Positions 1-8,206 of a stretch of DNA of 64,000 bases are shown here, in pieces; positions within the stretch are counted from its first letter, which is position 1; each line of letters starts with the position of its first letter. The notes below the pieces were generated by a model. The model saw nothing but the letters and a program-made list of their open reading frames with translations, searched no databases and was not told the DNA's origin. The DNA is from Ilyomonas sp965199905 (GTDB lineage Bacteria; Bacteroidota; Bacteroidia; Chitinophagales; Chitinophagaceae), in the NCBI GenBank assembly GCA_965199905.1, contig OZ241366.1:1-64000 (forward strand), written 5' to 3'. Made by a program: the position numbers and the translations under genes.

Positions 1-89
1 TTATAGATAAACAACTGATGATTTTTGCTGACCAAAATGTATTGGAAGTATTGGTGAAAAATCACATTCATGTTTATCTTAAAATATGA
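1..89 (+). CDS. 3' end of an unidentified gene, cut by the window edge
   Basis: An open frame runs from base 3 to a TGA at 87-89 and gives 28 C-terminal residues, containing MIFADQNVLEVLVKNHIHVY. The frame is open to the window edge, so the start lies outside. The fragment mixes charged and hydrophobic residues like a cytosolic protein end. I do not recognise the family. It could also be a chance frame. Confidence 0.4.
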   Translation, partial: IDKQLMIFADQNVLEVLVKNHIHVYLKI

Positions 90-127
90 TGATTTGTGAA
101 TAATGTTTCTTCCTGAAACTGATATTT

Positions 128-272
128 ATAATTCGCTTTGGTAACGCTCAATCTGTGCCCGGAACGTTGATGGGAGCATTCCTGCGTGTCGAAGCAGCAG
201 GAATGGCAACAACCGCAGCTTAACAGATAGACGAACGATGGTTACCAAAACTGTATTTCGTATTTTATTATA
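128..272 (-). repeat. Dispersed repeat, copy A (inverted), with hairpin
   Basis: One of nine related intergenic copies in the window. Read on the minus strand it has the shared blocks GGTAACCATCG, CTCCCATCAACGTTCCGGGC and a tail ending near GCGAAT. Its hairpin has a perfect 9-bp stem, CATTCCTGC at 177-185 with GCAGGAATG at 197-205, around the 11-nt loop GTGTCGAAGCA read on the + strand. Confidence 0.85.
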
Positions 273-421
273 AACTGATTCACTATCTGTTTATTGCAGA
301 AAAACACTTGCTGCACAGCGTTGCGAAGATAAGCGGGGAAACGATTGTTGTATCAATGTTTCGTTTTTGTTAGTAACCTATATAATGCGTATTGCATAAT
401 AATATCAAGTGAAAATATAGC

Positions 422-451
422 TTGCGATCGCTTGTTTTTCGTTTATGTTTG
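422..451 (+). promoter_or_regulatory. Bacteroidota-type promoter of glmM
   Basis: TTG at 422-424 is followed after 19 bases by TATGTTTG at 444-451. This fits the -33 TTG / -7 TAnnTTTG pattern of the Bacteroidota primary sigma factor, with the expected spacing. Transcription would begin near 457 and leave a leader of roughly 14 bases before the ATG at 471. It lies downstream of repeat copy A. Confidence 0.6.
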
Positions 452-470
452 TCATTAAAGCACACTGAGA

Positions 471-1856
471 ATGCCGTTGATAAAAAGTATTTCCGGGATA
501 CGTGGAACGATAGGAGGAAAACCGGGAAATAATCTTACCCCGCTGGATATTGTAAAGTTTACTGCTGCTTACGGTACCTGGCTTATAAATCAAAACGAAA
601 ATAATAAATCGGTTGTTGTGGGACGAGATGCCCGCATAAGCGGCAACATGGTTCAACAAATTGTTGTGAGCACATTGAACGCATTGGGTTTGCATGTAAC
701 CGACATTGGGTTAAGCACAACGCCAACTGTTGAAATGGCTGTTATTTCGGAAGGTGCTGCCGGCGGCATTATCGTTACGGCAAGCCACAATGGTAAAGAA
801 TGGAATGCGCTTAAATTATTAAACAGCAAAGGTGAGTTTCTAAGTGGCGAAGACGGTCAGCAAATACTTGACATTGCCAATAAAGAAGAGTTCAGTTTTG
901 TTGTGGTTGATAAATTAGGAACCACCGTTTATAAAGATGATTTTTTAGCAAAGCATATTGAAGCGGTTATATCTTATCCGCTGGTTGATGCAGAAGCGAT
1001 CAGGGAACGGAATTTTAAGATAATAGTCGATGGTATTAACAGCACCGGTTCTACTGCTGTTCCCGAATTGTTGAAAGCATTAGGCGTTGAAAACATCCAG
1101 GTTTTAAATGGTGAAGTCAACGGAAAGTTTGCACATAATCCTGAACCTCTGCCACAACATCTTACTGAACTTTCCAAAGAAGTAAATAGGCAGAAAGCAG
1201 ACATTGGTATTGCAGTTGATCCGGATGTTGACAGGCTTTGTTTCGTTTGCGAAGATGGTTCTATGTTTGGCGAAGAATATACGCTGGTTGCTGTTGCCGA
1301 TTATGTGCTGCAGCATCGCAAAGGCAATACAGTAAGCAATCTCAGCTCAACGCGTGCATTGAAAGACATTACCCTGAAACATGGCGGTGAATATCATCCA
1401 AGCGCAGTTGGCGAAGTGAATGTGGTAACCAAAATGAAAGCCGTAGATGCTGTCATTGGTGGTGAAGGCAATGGTGGAATTATCGTTCCGGATTTTCATT
1501 ATGGCAGAGATGCTTTAATTGGCATCGCTTTATTTTTAAGCCTGCTGGCAAAAACCAAAAGAAGTGCCATGCAACTGCGCCGTCAATATCCTGATTATTT
1601 TATTTCAAAAAATAAAATTGAGCTGGAACAGAACATCAGCGTGCCCGATGTGTTTCAGCGCATTCAAAACAAATACAAGAACAATCCCATCAATACCGAA
1701 GATGGCTTGAAGATAGAGTTTGATAACGATTGGGTGCATTTGCGTCCGAGCAATACAGAGCCTATCATCCGCATTTACGCCGAGAGTCATTTTGAAACGA
1801 CAGCAGATAACATTGCAAAGCGACTGATGCAGGATATTAAAGAGAGTATAAGCTGA
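471..1856 (+). CDS. glmM: Phosphoglucosamine mutase (phosphohexomutase family)
   Basis: The 461-residue protein belongs to the alpha-D-phosphohexomutase family, which moves a phosphate between C6 and C1 of a sugar in the cytosol. All four active-site loops are visible: the phosphoserine loop TASHN (103-107, Ser105), the metal loop DPDVDR (250-255), the sugar loop GGEGNGG (330-336) and the phosphate loop RPSNTEP (425-431). Length fits the family. The sugar specificity cannot be read from the motifs alone; phosphomannomutase is the alternative. The nearby glmS, which makes glucosamine-6-phosphate, favours GlmM, giving glucosamine-1-phosphate for UDP-GlcNAc, peptidoglycan and lipid A. The start at 471 follows a good promoter by about 20 bases. 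Confidence 0.85.
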   Translation: MPLIKSISGIRGTIGGKPGNNLTPLDIVKFTAAYGTWLINQNENNKSVVVGRDARISGNMVQQIVVSTLNALGLHVTDIGLSTTPTVEMAVISEGAAGGIIVTASHNGKEWNALKLLNSKGEFLSGEDGQQILDIANKEEFSFVVVDKLGTTVYKDDFLAKHIEAVISYPLVDAEAIRERNFKIIVDGINSTGSTAVPELLKALGVENIQVLNGEVNGKFAHNPEPLPQHLTELSKEVNRQKADIGIAVDPDVDRLCFVCEDGSMFGEEYTLVAVADYVLQHRKGNTVSNLSSTRALKDITLKHGGEYHPSAVGEVNVVTKMKAVDAVIGGEGNGGIIVPDFHYGRDALIGIALFLSLLAKTKRSAMQLRRQYPDYFISKNKIELEQNISVPDVFQRIQNKYKNNPINTEDGLKIEFDNDWVHLRPSNTEPIIRIYAESHFETTADNIAKRLMQDIKESIS

Positions 1857-1870
1857 TATTATAATATTTT

Positions 1871-1920
1871 AAAACAAGAGCTGGTTTGAATCATACGGTT
1901 AAACCAGCTCTTGTTTTTTT
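1871..1920 (+). terminator. Bidirectional intrinsic terminator between glmM and the GNAT gene
   Basis: A 15-bp perfect stem (AACAAGAGCTGGTTT with its complement) with a loop of about 12 bases ends in a run of seven T at 1914-1920. It lies between two convergent genes, 14 bases after glmM and 4 bases before the end of the minus-strand acetyltransferase, so it may stop transcription from both sides. Confidence 0.85.
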
Positions 1921-1923
1921 CAG

Positions 1924-2526
1924 CTATTTCATCATTTCCCTCAGCCTTTCCTTTCCTCCGCCAAACCATTCCTCTTTCAAAATACTCAGCACGATACTAT
2001 TTCTGCGCCCGCCGGTCGCCTGCGGAAGATGGCTTCGCAAAATACCTTCCGGCACACAGCCAATCGCTTTCATAGCATTGATGCTTCTTTGGTTATCAGC
2101 ATCTGCCCGAAACTCAACCCGTTCCATGTTAATGTCTTCAAAGGCGAACGAAAGCAACAAATATTTGCAATGCCTGTTTAATCCTGTTCTTTGAAATTCC
2201 TCACCATACCAGGTATAGCCAAGCTGTAAGGTTTGATTGGTTAATTGTATATCGTAAAATCTTGTAGAGCCTGCATATTGTTTTGCTTTTTTATCCCAAA
2301 CAATGAATGGATATTCTTTGCCTTCGCTTCTTAATTTCAGCGTGTCATCAATATATTTTTTCATGCCCGTTTCTCCCGCCGGACTTACAAGGGAATACTT
2401 CCAGAGGTGTGGCTGATGCAATGCAAAGGGCATTACGTTTTCATAATCATCAACGCTGAGCGGCCTTAACAAAGCACGTTCATCCTCAAGTATATAATCA
2501 TTGGCACAGTTGAATTCATTACCCAT
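1924..2526 (-). CDS. GNAT family N-acetyltransferase (RimJ/RimL-like)
   Basis: The 200-residue protein looks like a RimJ/RimL-type GNAT acetyltransferase, which transfers an acetyl group from acetyl-CoA to a protein N-terminus or small amine. The typical early RPL segment (ALLRPLSVDDY), the middle LGYTWYGEEFQRTG segment that corresponds to the acetyl-CoA motif A, and the late RSINAMKAIGCVPEG segment of this subfamily are visible. It is a single-gene unit converging with glmM and divergent from glmS, with only about 60 bases to the glmS start. The real substrate is unknown; the position between two amino-sugar genes does not by itself imply a role in that pathway. Confidence 0.75.
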   Translation of the reverse strand: MGNEFNCANDYILEDERALLRPLSVDDYENVMPFALHQPHLWKYSLVSPAGETGMKKYIDDTLKLRSEGKEYPFIVWDKKAKQYAGSTRFYDIQLTNQTLQLGYTWYGEEFQRTGLNRHCKYLLLSFAFEDINMERVEFRADADNQRSINAMKAIGCVPEGILRSHLPQATGGRRNSIVLSILKEEWFGGGKERLREMMK

Positions 2527-2588
2527 ATTTTTGTTTTTATTTCACTGTAAAAATGAAAACTATTCTTAAAAAACAGAACTGAAATATT

Positions 2589-4424
2589 ATGTGCGGAATT
2601 GTAGGTTATGTAGGTGGAAGAGAAGCTTACCCGGTCGTCGTCAAAGGATTGAAGCGATTGGAATATCGTGGTTACGATAGCAGCGGTGTTGCTTTGCTGA
2701 ACGGCGGATTGGAAGTGTATAAAAAGAAAGGAAAAGTAGCCGAGCTGGAGAATGAAGTGATAGGAAAATATCTTCATAGTCATGCTGCCATCGGTCATAC
2801 GCGCTGGGCTACGCATGGCGAGCCGAGCGATCGAAATGCGCATCCGCATCTATCGCAAAGCGGCAGACTTGCCATCATTCACAACGGGATTATTGAGAAC
2901 TATGCACAGATAAAAAGCGAGCTTATAAAAAAAGGCTATTCTTTTAAAAGTGACACTGACACCGAAGTGCTGGTAAACTTTATTGAAGACATACAACTAA
3001 ACAGCGAATATTCTACGGAAGAAGCGATTCGCGCAGCCTTGCGGCGCGTGGTAGGTGCGTATTGTATTTTGATATTAGATAAAGAAAATCCTGATACTAT
3101 TATTGCAGCGCGTAAGGGAAGTCCGCTGGTTATTGGCATTGGAAAAGGTGAGCATTTTTTAGCGTCGGATGCATCGCCTATTGTTGAGTACACAAAGGAA
3201 GTGGTGTATGTAAATGACTATGAAATTGCCATTGTAAAGCCTGATGAACTGGTTTTAAAAAACCTGGGAAACGATAAGCAAACGCCATTCATTACAAAGC
3301 TGAATATGGAGCTGGCGGCCATTGAAAAAGGTGGTTACGAACACTTCATGCTGAAAGAAATATTCGAGCAGCCTGCTACCATTTTTGATTGTCTTCGCGG
3401 TCGTTTAGATACAACCGATAATAAGATTGTCATGAGCGGTATTGATAAATACGAAGAGCTGATTACGAACGCCGGGCGTATCATTATTATCGCTTGTGGC
3501 ACAAGCTGGCATGCAGGTTTGATTGCTGAATATATTATTGAAGAAACCTGCCGCATCCCCGTAGAAGTTGAGTATGCATCTGAGTTTCGCTACCGCAATC
3601 CTGTTATCCATAATGGTGATGTAATTATTGCAGTATCGCAAAGCGGCGAAACGGCTGACACCTTGTTTGCCATTGAAAAGGCGAAAGAGCAAGGCGCCAT
3701 TGTATTAGGTGTGGTAAATGTGGTTGGTTCTTCTATCGCCCGCTTATCGCACGCAGGTGCGTACACACATGCTGGTCCTGAAATTGGTGTTGCCAGCACG
3801 AAAGCATTTACGGCACAATTAGCTGTGCTAACGATGGTTGCTTTAAAAATTGGCTACGCAAAAGGAACGTTATCAAAAGAGAGGTTTGATATTTTGTGCA
3901 ATGAACTGGCTGCTGTTCCAGACAAGGTTTCACTGATATTAAAGAACACAGATGCTATTAAAAGCATTGCTGAAAAATATAAAGATGCGCACGATTTTTT
4001 ATACCTGGGGCGCGGCTATAATTTTCCCATTGCTTTGGAAGGCGCATTAAAGCTGAAAGAGATTTCATACATACATGCCGAAGGATATCCGGCTGCAGAA
4101 ATGAAGCACGGTCCTATCGCTTTGGTAGATGATTCATTACCGGTTGTTTTCATTGCAACTAAAGATTTGTATCATGAAAAAATCATCAGCAACATGCAGG
4201 AAATAAAAGCCCGCAAAGGCAAAGTGATCGCGGTAATAACAGAAGGAGATGATACGGTTTCGTCGATAGCAGATGATGTAATCGCCGTGCCTGAATCGGA
4301 TGAAATTGTTGCTCCTATGCTCAGTGTTATTCCAATGCAATTACTGGCTTATTATATCGGAGTCAGCAAAGGCTACGATGTAGACAAGCCGCGCAACTTA
4401 GCTAAAAGCGTAACAGTGGAATAA
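2589..4424 (+). CDS. glmS: Glutamine--fructose-6-phosphate aminotransferase (isomerizing)
   Basis: The 611-residue enzyme converts fructose-6-phosphate and glutamine into glucosamine-6-phosphate, the first step toward UDP-GlcNAc. The N-terminus MCGIVGYVGG places the class II amidotransferase nucleophile at Cys2 after Met removal. The family segments HTRWATHG and SGDTEV-like DTDTEVLVNF follow. Two SIS sugar-isomerase domains fill roughly 285-430 and 460-600, with the CGTSWHAG and SQSGETADT motifs. The C-terminus DKPRNLAKSVTVE is the classical GlmS ending. No glmS ribozyme is seen upstream, and there are only about 60 bases to the divergent gene. Length is exactly that of the family. Confidence 0.97.
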   Translation: MCGIVGYVGGREAYPVVVKGLKRLEYRGYDSSGVALLNGGLEVYKKKGKVAELENEVIGKYLHSHAAIGHTRWATHGEPSDRNAHPHLSQSGRLAIIHNGIIENYAQIKSELIKKGYSFKSDTDTEVLVNFIEDIQLNSEYSTEEAIRAALRRVVGAYCILILDKENPDTIIAARKGSPLVIGIGKGEHFLASDASPIVEYTKEVVYVNDYEIAIVKPDELVLKNLGNDKQTPFITKLNMELAAIEKGGYEHFMLKEIFEQPATIFDCLRGRLDTTDNKIVMSGIDKYEELITNAGRIIIIACGTSWHAGLIAEYIIEETCRIPVEVEYASEFRYRNPVIHNGDVIIAVSQSGETADTLFAIEKAKEQGAIVLGVVNVVGSSIARLSHAGAYTHAGPEIGVASTKAFTAQLAVLTMVALKIGYAKGTLSKERFDILCNELAAVPDKVSLILKNTDAIKSIAEKYKDAHDFLYLGRGYNFPIALEGALKLKEISYIHAEGYPAAEMKHGPIALVDDSLPVVFIATKDLYHEKIISNMQEIKARKGKVIAVITEGDDTVSSIADDVIAVPESDEIVAPMLSVIPMQLLAYYIGVSKGYDVDKPRNLAKSVTVE

Positions 4425-4451
4425 TGAGTTGTGAGTAAACAGCGCAACTTA

Positions 4452-4504
4452 TCATTTACCATTCACTACTCACTATTCGCCATTCACCATTGACTACTCA
4501 CCAT
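4452..4504 (+). repeat. Degenerate heptad repeat tract (YAYTCAC units)
   Basis: Between glmS and thrC the bases 4460-4501 divide cleanly into 7-base units: CATTCAC, TACTCAC, TATTCGC, CATTCAC, CATTGAC, TACTCAC. The units share the ending CAC or GAC. The tract ends at the thrC start codon, so it forms the thrC leader. The same unit type, on the opposite strand, occurs inside the metal ATPase gene at 12161-12208. Confidence 0.8.
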
Positions 4505-4505
4505 C

Positions 4506-5798
4506 ATGACATATTACAGTCTCAATCATCAATCGCCGCATGCCTCTTTCGAAGAAGCCACAGTAAAAGGACAGGCGCCGGATAAGGGTTTATATTTTCC
4601 GCAATACATTCCTTCGTTGTCAGTAGATTTTATAAAAAATATAAAGCAGTACACGAAAGAAGAAATTGGTATCGAGGTGATGAAGCCTTATGTAAAAGAC
4701 AGTCTTCCTGCTGACAAACTTGAAGCGATCATAACCGAAACGGTGAATTTTCCTTTCCCTCTCGTTAACATCAATGAACGCATTTCGTCGCTGGAATTGT
4801 TTCATGGTCCTACATTGGCTTTTAAAGATGTAGGTGCCCGTTTTATGAGCCGTTGCTTAGGTTATTTTAACCAAAATAAGGATAAAGCAACAACCGTACT
4901 CGTTGCTACTTCCGGCGATACCGGCGGCGCGGTTGCCAACGGCTTTCTGGGTGTGGAAGGCGTTGATGTTGTCATCTTATATCCTTCGGGAAAAGTAAGC
5001 CCAGTGCAGGAATTACAGCTTACAACCTGTGGGCAAAATATAAAAGCTTTAGAGGTTGATGGCACGTTCGATGATTGCCAGGCAATAGTAAAAAAAGCTT
5101 TCGCTGATAATGATTTAAATCAGAAGCTATCGCTTACTTCTGCCAATTCAATCAATGTGGCAAGATGGCTGCCACAGCAGATGTATTATTTTTTCGCTTT
5201 GCAACAATGGCAATCAGAAGAGCCGCCTGTGATCTGTGTACCAAGCGGAAATTTTGGAAATATTTGCGCCGGTATTTTGGCTCATATTGCCGGGTTACCG
5301 GTTTGGCATTTTGTAGCGGCTCTCAATGCAAATGATGTAGTATATCGTTATTTACAAAATGGTTTATTCGATCCAAAACCATCTGTGGCAACCGTTTCCA
5401 ACGCAATGGATGTAGGTAATCCAAGTAATTTTATCCGTATCCTGCAGATATTTAAACATGAATTGCCTATAATAAAACAAGCCATAACCGCTACCACTGT
5501 TTCAGATGAAACAACGAAGAAAACCATCTCGGAAGTTTATCAGCAATACGGGTACATTTTAGATCCGCATGGCGCTGTGGCTTATAAAGCTTTGGAAGAT
5601 TACTTATCCGTTCATGCCGGCAAAGGATTGTTATTAGAAACAGCGCACCCGGTTAAGTTTCCCGGTGTTGTAGAAGAAGCGATTGGCAGGCAAATAGAGA
5701 TACCGGAATCTGCAAAAGGAATATTCTCTTTAGAGAAAAAAAGCGTCCGCATGCAGGCTACGTTTGAAGCCGTAAAAGAATGGCTGATGAATCAATAA
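4506..5798 (+). CDS. thrC: Threonine synthase
   Basis: The 430-residue pyridoxal-phosphate enzyme turns O-phosphohomoserine into threonine. The PLP lysine is expected at Lys107 in the segment GPTLAFKDVGA, and the phosphate-binding TSGDTGGAVANGF segment starts near 135. The N-terminal YYSLNHQSPHASFEEA segment is typical of the fold-type II, bacterial-yeast class of ThrC, as is the length. It follows glmS by about 80 bases filled by a heptad repeat and precedes a pentapeptide-repeat gene by 18 bases, so these two may share a transcript. The other threonine genes are not in the window. Confidence 0.93.
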   Translation: MTYYSLNHQSPHASFEEATVKGQAPDKGLYFPQYIPSLSVDFIKNIKQYTKEEIGIEVMKPYVKDSLPADKLEAIITETVNFPFPLVNINERISSLELFHGPTLAFKDVGARFMSRCLGYFNQNKDKATTVLVATSGDTGGAVANGFLGVEGVDVVILYPSGKVSPVQELQLTTCGQNIKALEVDGTFDDCQAIVKKAFADNDLNQKLSLTSANSINVARWLPQQMYYFFALQQWQSEEPPVICVPSGNFGNICAGILAHIAGLPVWHFVAALNANDVVYRYLQNGLFDPKPSVATVSNAMDVGNPSNFIRILQIFKHELPIIKQAITATTVSDETTKKTISEVYQQYGYILDPHGAVAYKALEDYLSVHAGKGLLLETAHPVKFPGVVEEAIGRQIEIPESAKGIFSLEKKSVRMQATFEAVKEWLMNQ

Positions 5799-5816
5799 CC
5801 CGGTAAAGAAAACATC

Positions 5817-6389
5817 ATGTATTGTGAGGATAAAACATTTGAAAAGACAGATTTTAAAGCCATATCGATTCGATCAAATGAATATGAAAACTGCATCTTT
5901 AATAACTGCGATTTTTCAAATGCTGATTTATCAGGCGTAAAGTTTATCGAGTGCAGGTTGAATAGCTGCAATGTAAGCCTGGCAAAGCTTTCAGACACTA
6001 TCTTTCGTGATGTTGTTTTTTCAGATTGTAAAATGACCGGGCTTTTATTCTGCGATTGCAACAAATTTGGCTTGTCTTTCCGGTTTAACAATTGCACCCT
6101 AAATCATTCCTCGTTCCAGGATGCAAAAATCAAAAAAACTGCTTTCAATAACTGTGTAATGCACGAGGTCGATTTTACAAATTGCGATCTTACCAGCGCC
6201 GTGATAACAGCTTGCGATTTGCAGGATGCAAAGTTTGAAAACACGTTGTTAGAATCGGCTGATCTTCGAACCTCATTTCATTATTCAATCGATCCAAATC
6301 TCAACAAAATCCGGAAGGCTTCCTTTTCTGTAAGCAGTATTGAAGGCTTGCTGCACACTTATAATATTCGCATTGATAGAAAAACATAA
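5817..6389 (+). CDS. Pentapeptide-repeat protein
   Basis: The 190-residue protein is built largely of pentapeptide repeats with the A(D/N)LxX rhythm, for instance CDFSNADLSGVKF, CRLNSCNVSLAKLSD, CDLTSAVITACDLQDAKFENTLLESADL. Such repeats fold into a right-handed square beta-helix. The length and the hydrophobic centre residues recall Qnr and McbG proteins, which mimic DNA and bind gyrase; many such proteins have no known target. A less regular stretch near 95-110 (FRFNNCTLNHSS) still keeps the rhythm. It starts 18 bases after thrC and converges with the NUDIX gene, leaving only 6 bases between them. No signal peptide or membrane segment is present. Confidence 0.8.
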   Translation: MYCEDKTFEKTDFKAISIRSNEYENCIFNNCDFSNADLSGVKFIECRLNSCNVSLAKLSDTIFRDVVFSDCKMTGLLFCDCNKFGLSFRFNNCTLNHSSFQDAKIKKTAFNNCVMHEVDFTNCDLTSAVITACDLQDAKFENTLLESADLRTSFHYSIDPNLNKIRKASFSVSSIEGLLHTYNIRIDRKT

Positions 6390-6395
6390 GAAGCA

Positions 6396-6977
6396 TTATT
6401 CAACAGATTGATAATGCACCTGCAGATCGCCATTTAATAATAAAAGCTTAGTTTGCAATAAGGCTGAAACACTCATAGAATCTGTAATCTCACCACGTTT
6501 CACCATTGCGAGCGCTTCCTCAAACGGAAGTTTTTTTATCACCAGCTCTTCTGTTTCTTCCGGTATTGCCTGGTGCTGAGATAAACCAGTGGCGACATAA
6601 ATGGTTCCAGCTTCATTGCTTACGGAATTGGATAAATGCACGTCAAGAATTTGTAGCCAATGTGCTGCTTTCAAGCCGGTTTCTTCCAGAAGTTCACGTT
6701 GCGCAGCTACAAGTTTTTCTTCACTTAACGGGCATCCGCCTTCCGGTATTTCCCAACTGTATTGGTTCAGTGGAAACCGGTATTGGCCTACTAAATAAGT
6801 ATTCATTTCTTCATCAAGCGGCACAATGCCAATGGCGTAATTTTTAAAATGAACTTTGCCATAAATGCCTTTCGTTCCGGTCGGCGTCATCACATTAAAA
6901 TGCGTCACCTTGATCCATGCATTATCATATTTTTCTTCTTCCGAAACTATCGTCCACGGATTGTTTACTTCATTCAT
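6396..6977 (-). CDS. NUDIX hydrolase (ADP-ribose pyrophosphatase-like)
   Basis: The 193-residue protein carries a complete Nudix box, GX5EX7REUXEEXGU, from Gly80 to Leu102 (core RELLEETGL). The upstream segment WEIPEGG and the domain order match ADP-ribose pyrophosphatases of the NudF type, which split ADP-ribose to AMP and ribose-5-phosphate. The substrate is inferred from family resemblance, and GDP-mannose or other nucleotide sugars are possible. It is a lone minus-strand gene. The upstream region contains a partial -7 match but no convincing promoter. Confidence 0.85.
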   Translation of the reverse strand: MNEVNNPWTIVSEEEKYDNAWIKVTHFNVMTPTGTKGIYGKVHFKNYAIGIVPLDEEMNTYLVGQYRFPLNQYSWEIPEGGCPLSEEKLVAAQRELLEETGLKAAHWLQILDVHLSNSVSNEAGTIYVATGLSQHQAIPEETEELVIKKLPFEEALAMVKRGEITDSMSVSALLQTKLLLLNGDLQVHYQSVE

Positions 6978-7107
6978 ATTTTGCTATTTCGCCGATGCAA
7001 AGATTCGGTATTCATCGTTAACTTAAACTGTATGTTTTTAGTTAAAACAACGAATTCGATTCAATACAAAGAATTAAAATATTGTAGTGAGTGTTGGTTA
7101 ACAAAGA

Positions 7108-7246
7108 AATACCAAATACAGTTTTTTGTAGCCATCGTCCGTCGTTATTGTGATCAACAGTTGTGATTCTTGCGTGTCGAAGCGGCAAGAATCCTCCCAT
7201 CAACATTTAAGGCAATAATTGGGCTTTTATAAAAGCGAATACCCAA
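7108..7246 (+). repeat. Dispersed repeat, copy B, with hairpin
   Basis: This copy reads forward: ACAGTTTTTTGTA, CCATCGTCCGTCG, then a hairpin with a perfect 9-bp stem (GATTCTTGC 7165-7173, GCAAGAATC 7185-7193) around an 11-nt loop GTGTCGAAGCG, then CTCCCATCAACATT and a tail AAAAGCGAATAC. It fills the centre of the 400-base gap between the divergent NUDIX and suhB-like genes. Confidence 0.85.
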
Positions 7247-7362
7247 TTCCAATTTTCTATCTTAAAATGACCCAATACTACAAATACAATACAATCATAA
7301 GATTGCTTTCTTACCTATCGCATTATCCATACACATCTTACATCTAACGTCATACATATACT

Positions 7363-7370
7363 TATCTTCG
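7363..7370 (+). promoter_or_regulatory. Possible -7 element of the suhB-like gene
   Basis: TATCTTCG matches TAnnTTTG at all but one fixed base and ends only 4 bases before the ATG at 7375. If used, the transcript would begin at or next to the start codon. No clear -33 TTG is seen at the right distance. Confidence 0.3.
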
Positions 7371-7374
7371 CCGC

Positions 7375-8148
7375 ATGTTAAAACAAACCTTACTGAACGC
7401 CACAGAAGCGGGTGCTGCGGTACTGAAACACTTCTTTAACGGCGAGTTTAAAATCTCGAATAAAGAAGGTATCAATAACCTGGTTACTGAAGCTGATCAT
7501 GCTGCCGAAAAAGCCATTTTCGAGGTTATCAGGGAAACATTTCCCGACCATTATTTGCTGAGTGAAGAAGCCGGCGAAATTGTACAGGAATCATCTTATA
7601 AATGGATCATCGACCCGATTGACGGCACGGTAAATTTTGCCAACGGTATTCCTATCTGCGCGGTATCTATTGGTTTGGAAAAGGATGGTGACATCATTAT
7701 GGGTGCTGTTTATAATCCTATTTTAGGTGAATTCTTTTTTGCCGAAAAAGGGTATGGTGCTACGCTCAATCAGAAGCTGTTATCAGTTAGTTCAAAAACC
7801 GAAGTCGGCAACAGTTGCCTGGTTACCGGTTTTCCATATGCATACTTAGAATCGCCTAACGGACCGCTGAATGTATTTGAGCGACTCATCCGCAAAGGCG
7901 TGCCAGTACGGCGTTTAGGCAGCGCTGCCATTGATTTATGCTGGGTGGCAGCCGGCAGGTTTGATGGATTTTACGAACATAAATTAAACGCCTGGGACAG
8001 TGCCGCCGGTTACCTGATTGTAGAAGAAGCTGGCGGTAAAGTAACTGATCTAAAAGGCAATAAATACAACCCTTATCAACCGGGCATTGTAGCCACCAAT
8101 GGCAAAATACATGATGAGTTGGTAAAATGGGTAAACAACGAAGCATAA
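7375..8148 (+). CDS. suhB: Inositol monophosphatase family protein (SuhB-like)
   Basis: The 257-residue protein belongs to the Mg-dependent inositol monophosphatase family. The metal ligands are visible: SEEAG near 64-68, DPIDGT at 80-85, and the late WDSAAGYLIVEEAGG segment near 203. Members remove phosphate from inositol-1-phosphate or related sugar phosphates; SuhB also acts in rRNA transcription in enterobacteria, a role not proven for this phylum. Length is normal. It precedes thiL by 58 bases on the same strand, so co-transcription is possible. The symbol is a family label; the physiological substrate is not known. Confidence 0.85.
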   Translation: MLKQTLLNATEAGAAVLKHFFNGEFKISNKEGINNLVTEADHAAEKAIFEVIRETFPDHYLLSEEAGEIVQESSYKWIIDPIDGTVNFANGIPICAVSIGLEKDGDIIMGAVYNPILGEFFFAEKGYGATLNQKLLSVSSKTEVGNSCLVTGFPYAYLESPNGPLNVFERLIRKGVPVRRLGSAAIDLCWVAAGRFDGFYEHKLNAWDSAAGYLIVEEAGGKVTDLKGNKYNPYQPGIVATNGKIHDELVKWVNNEA

Positions 8149-8206
8149 AAAATGATGAATGATGTTTGCATAAGTCAGGCATCAAAAACTAACATAGTAC
8201 ACTATT

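Noticed and set aside
2520..2590. glmS ribozyme
   Set aside because: Only about 60 AT-rich bases separate glmS from the divergent gene, and no ribozyme core is visible; the element is typical of Firmicutes.
4452..4504. Possible CRISPR or tandem-repeat array
   Set aside because: Units are only 7 bases, degenerate and without spacers, so this is a heptad tract and not a CRISPR array.
6849..7166. Plus-strand reading frame of 105 residues opposite the NUDIX gene
   Set aside because: It runs through the NUDIX start and into repeat copy B, and the protein has no family character.
8149..8206. TPP riboswitch ahead of thiL
   Set aside because: The gap is 58 bases, too short, and lacks the conserved THI-box blocks.
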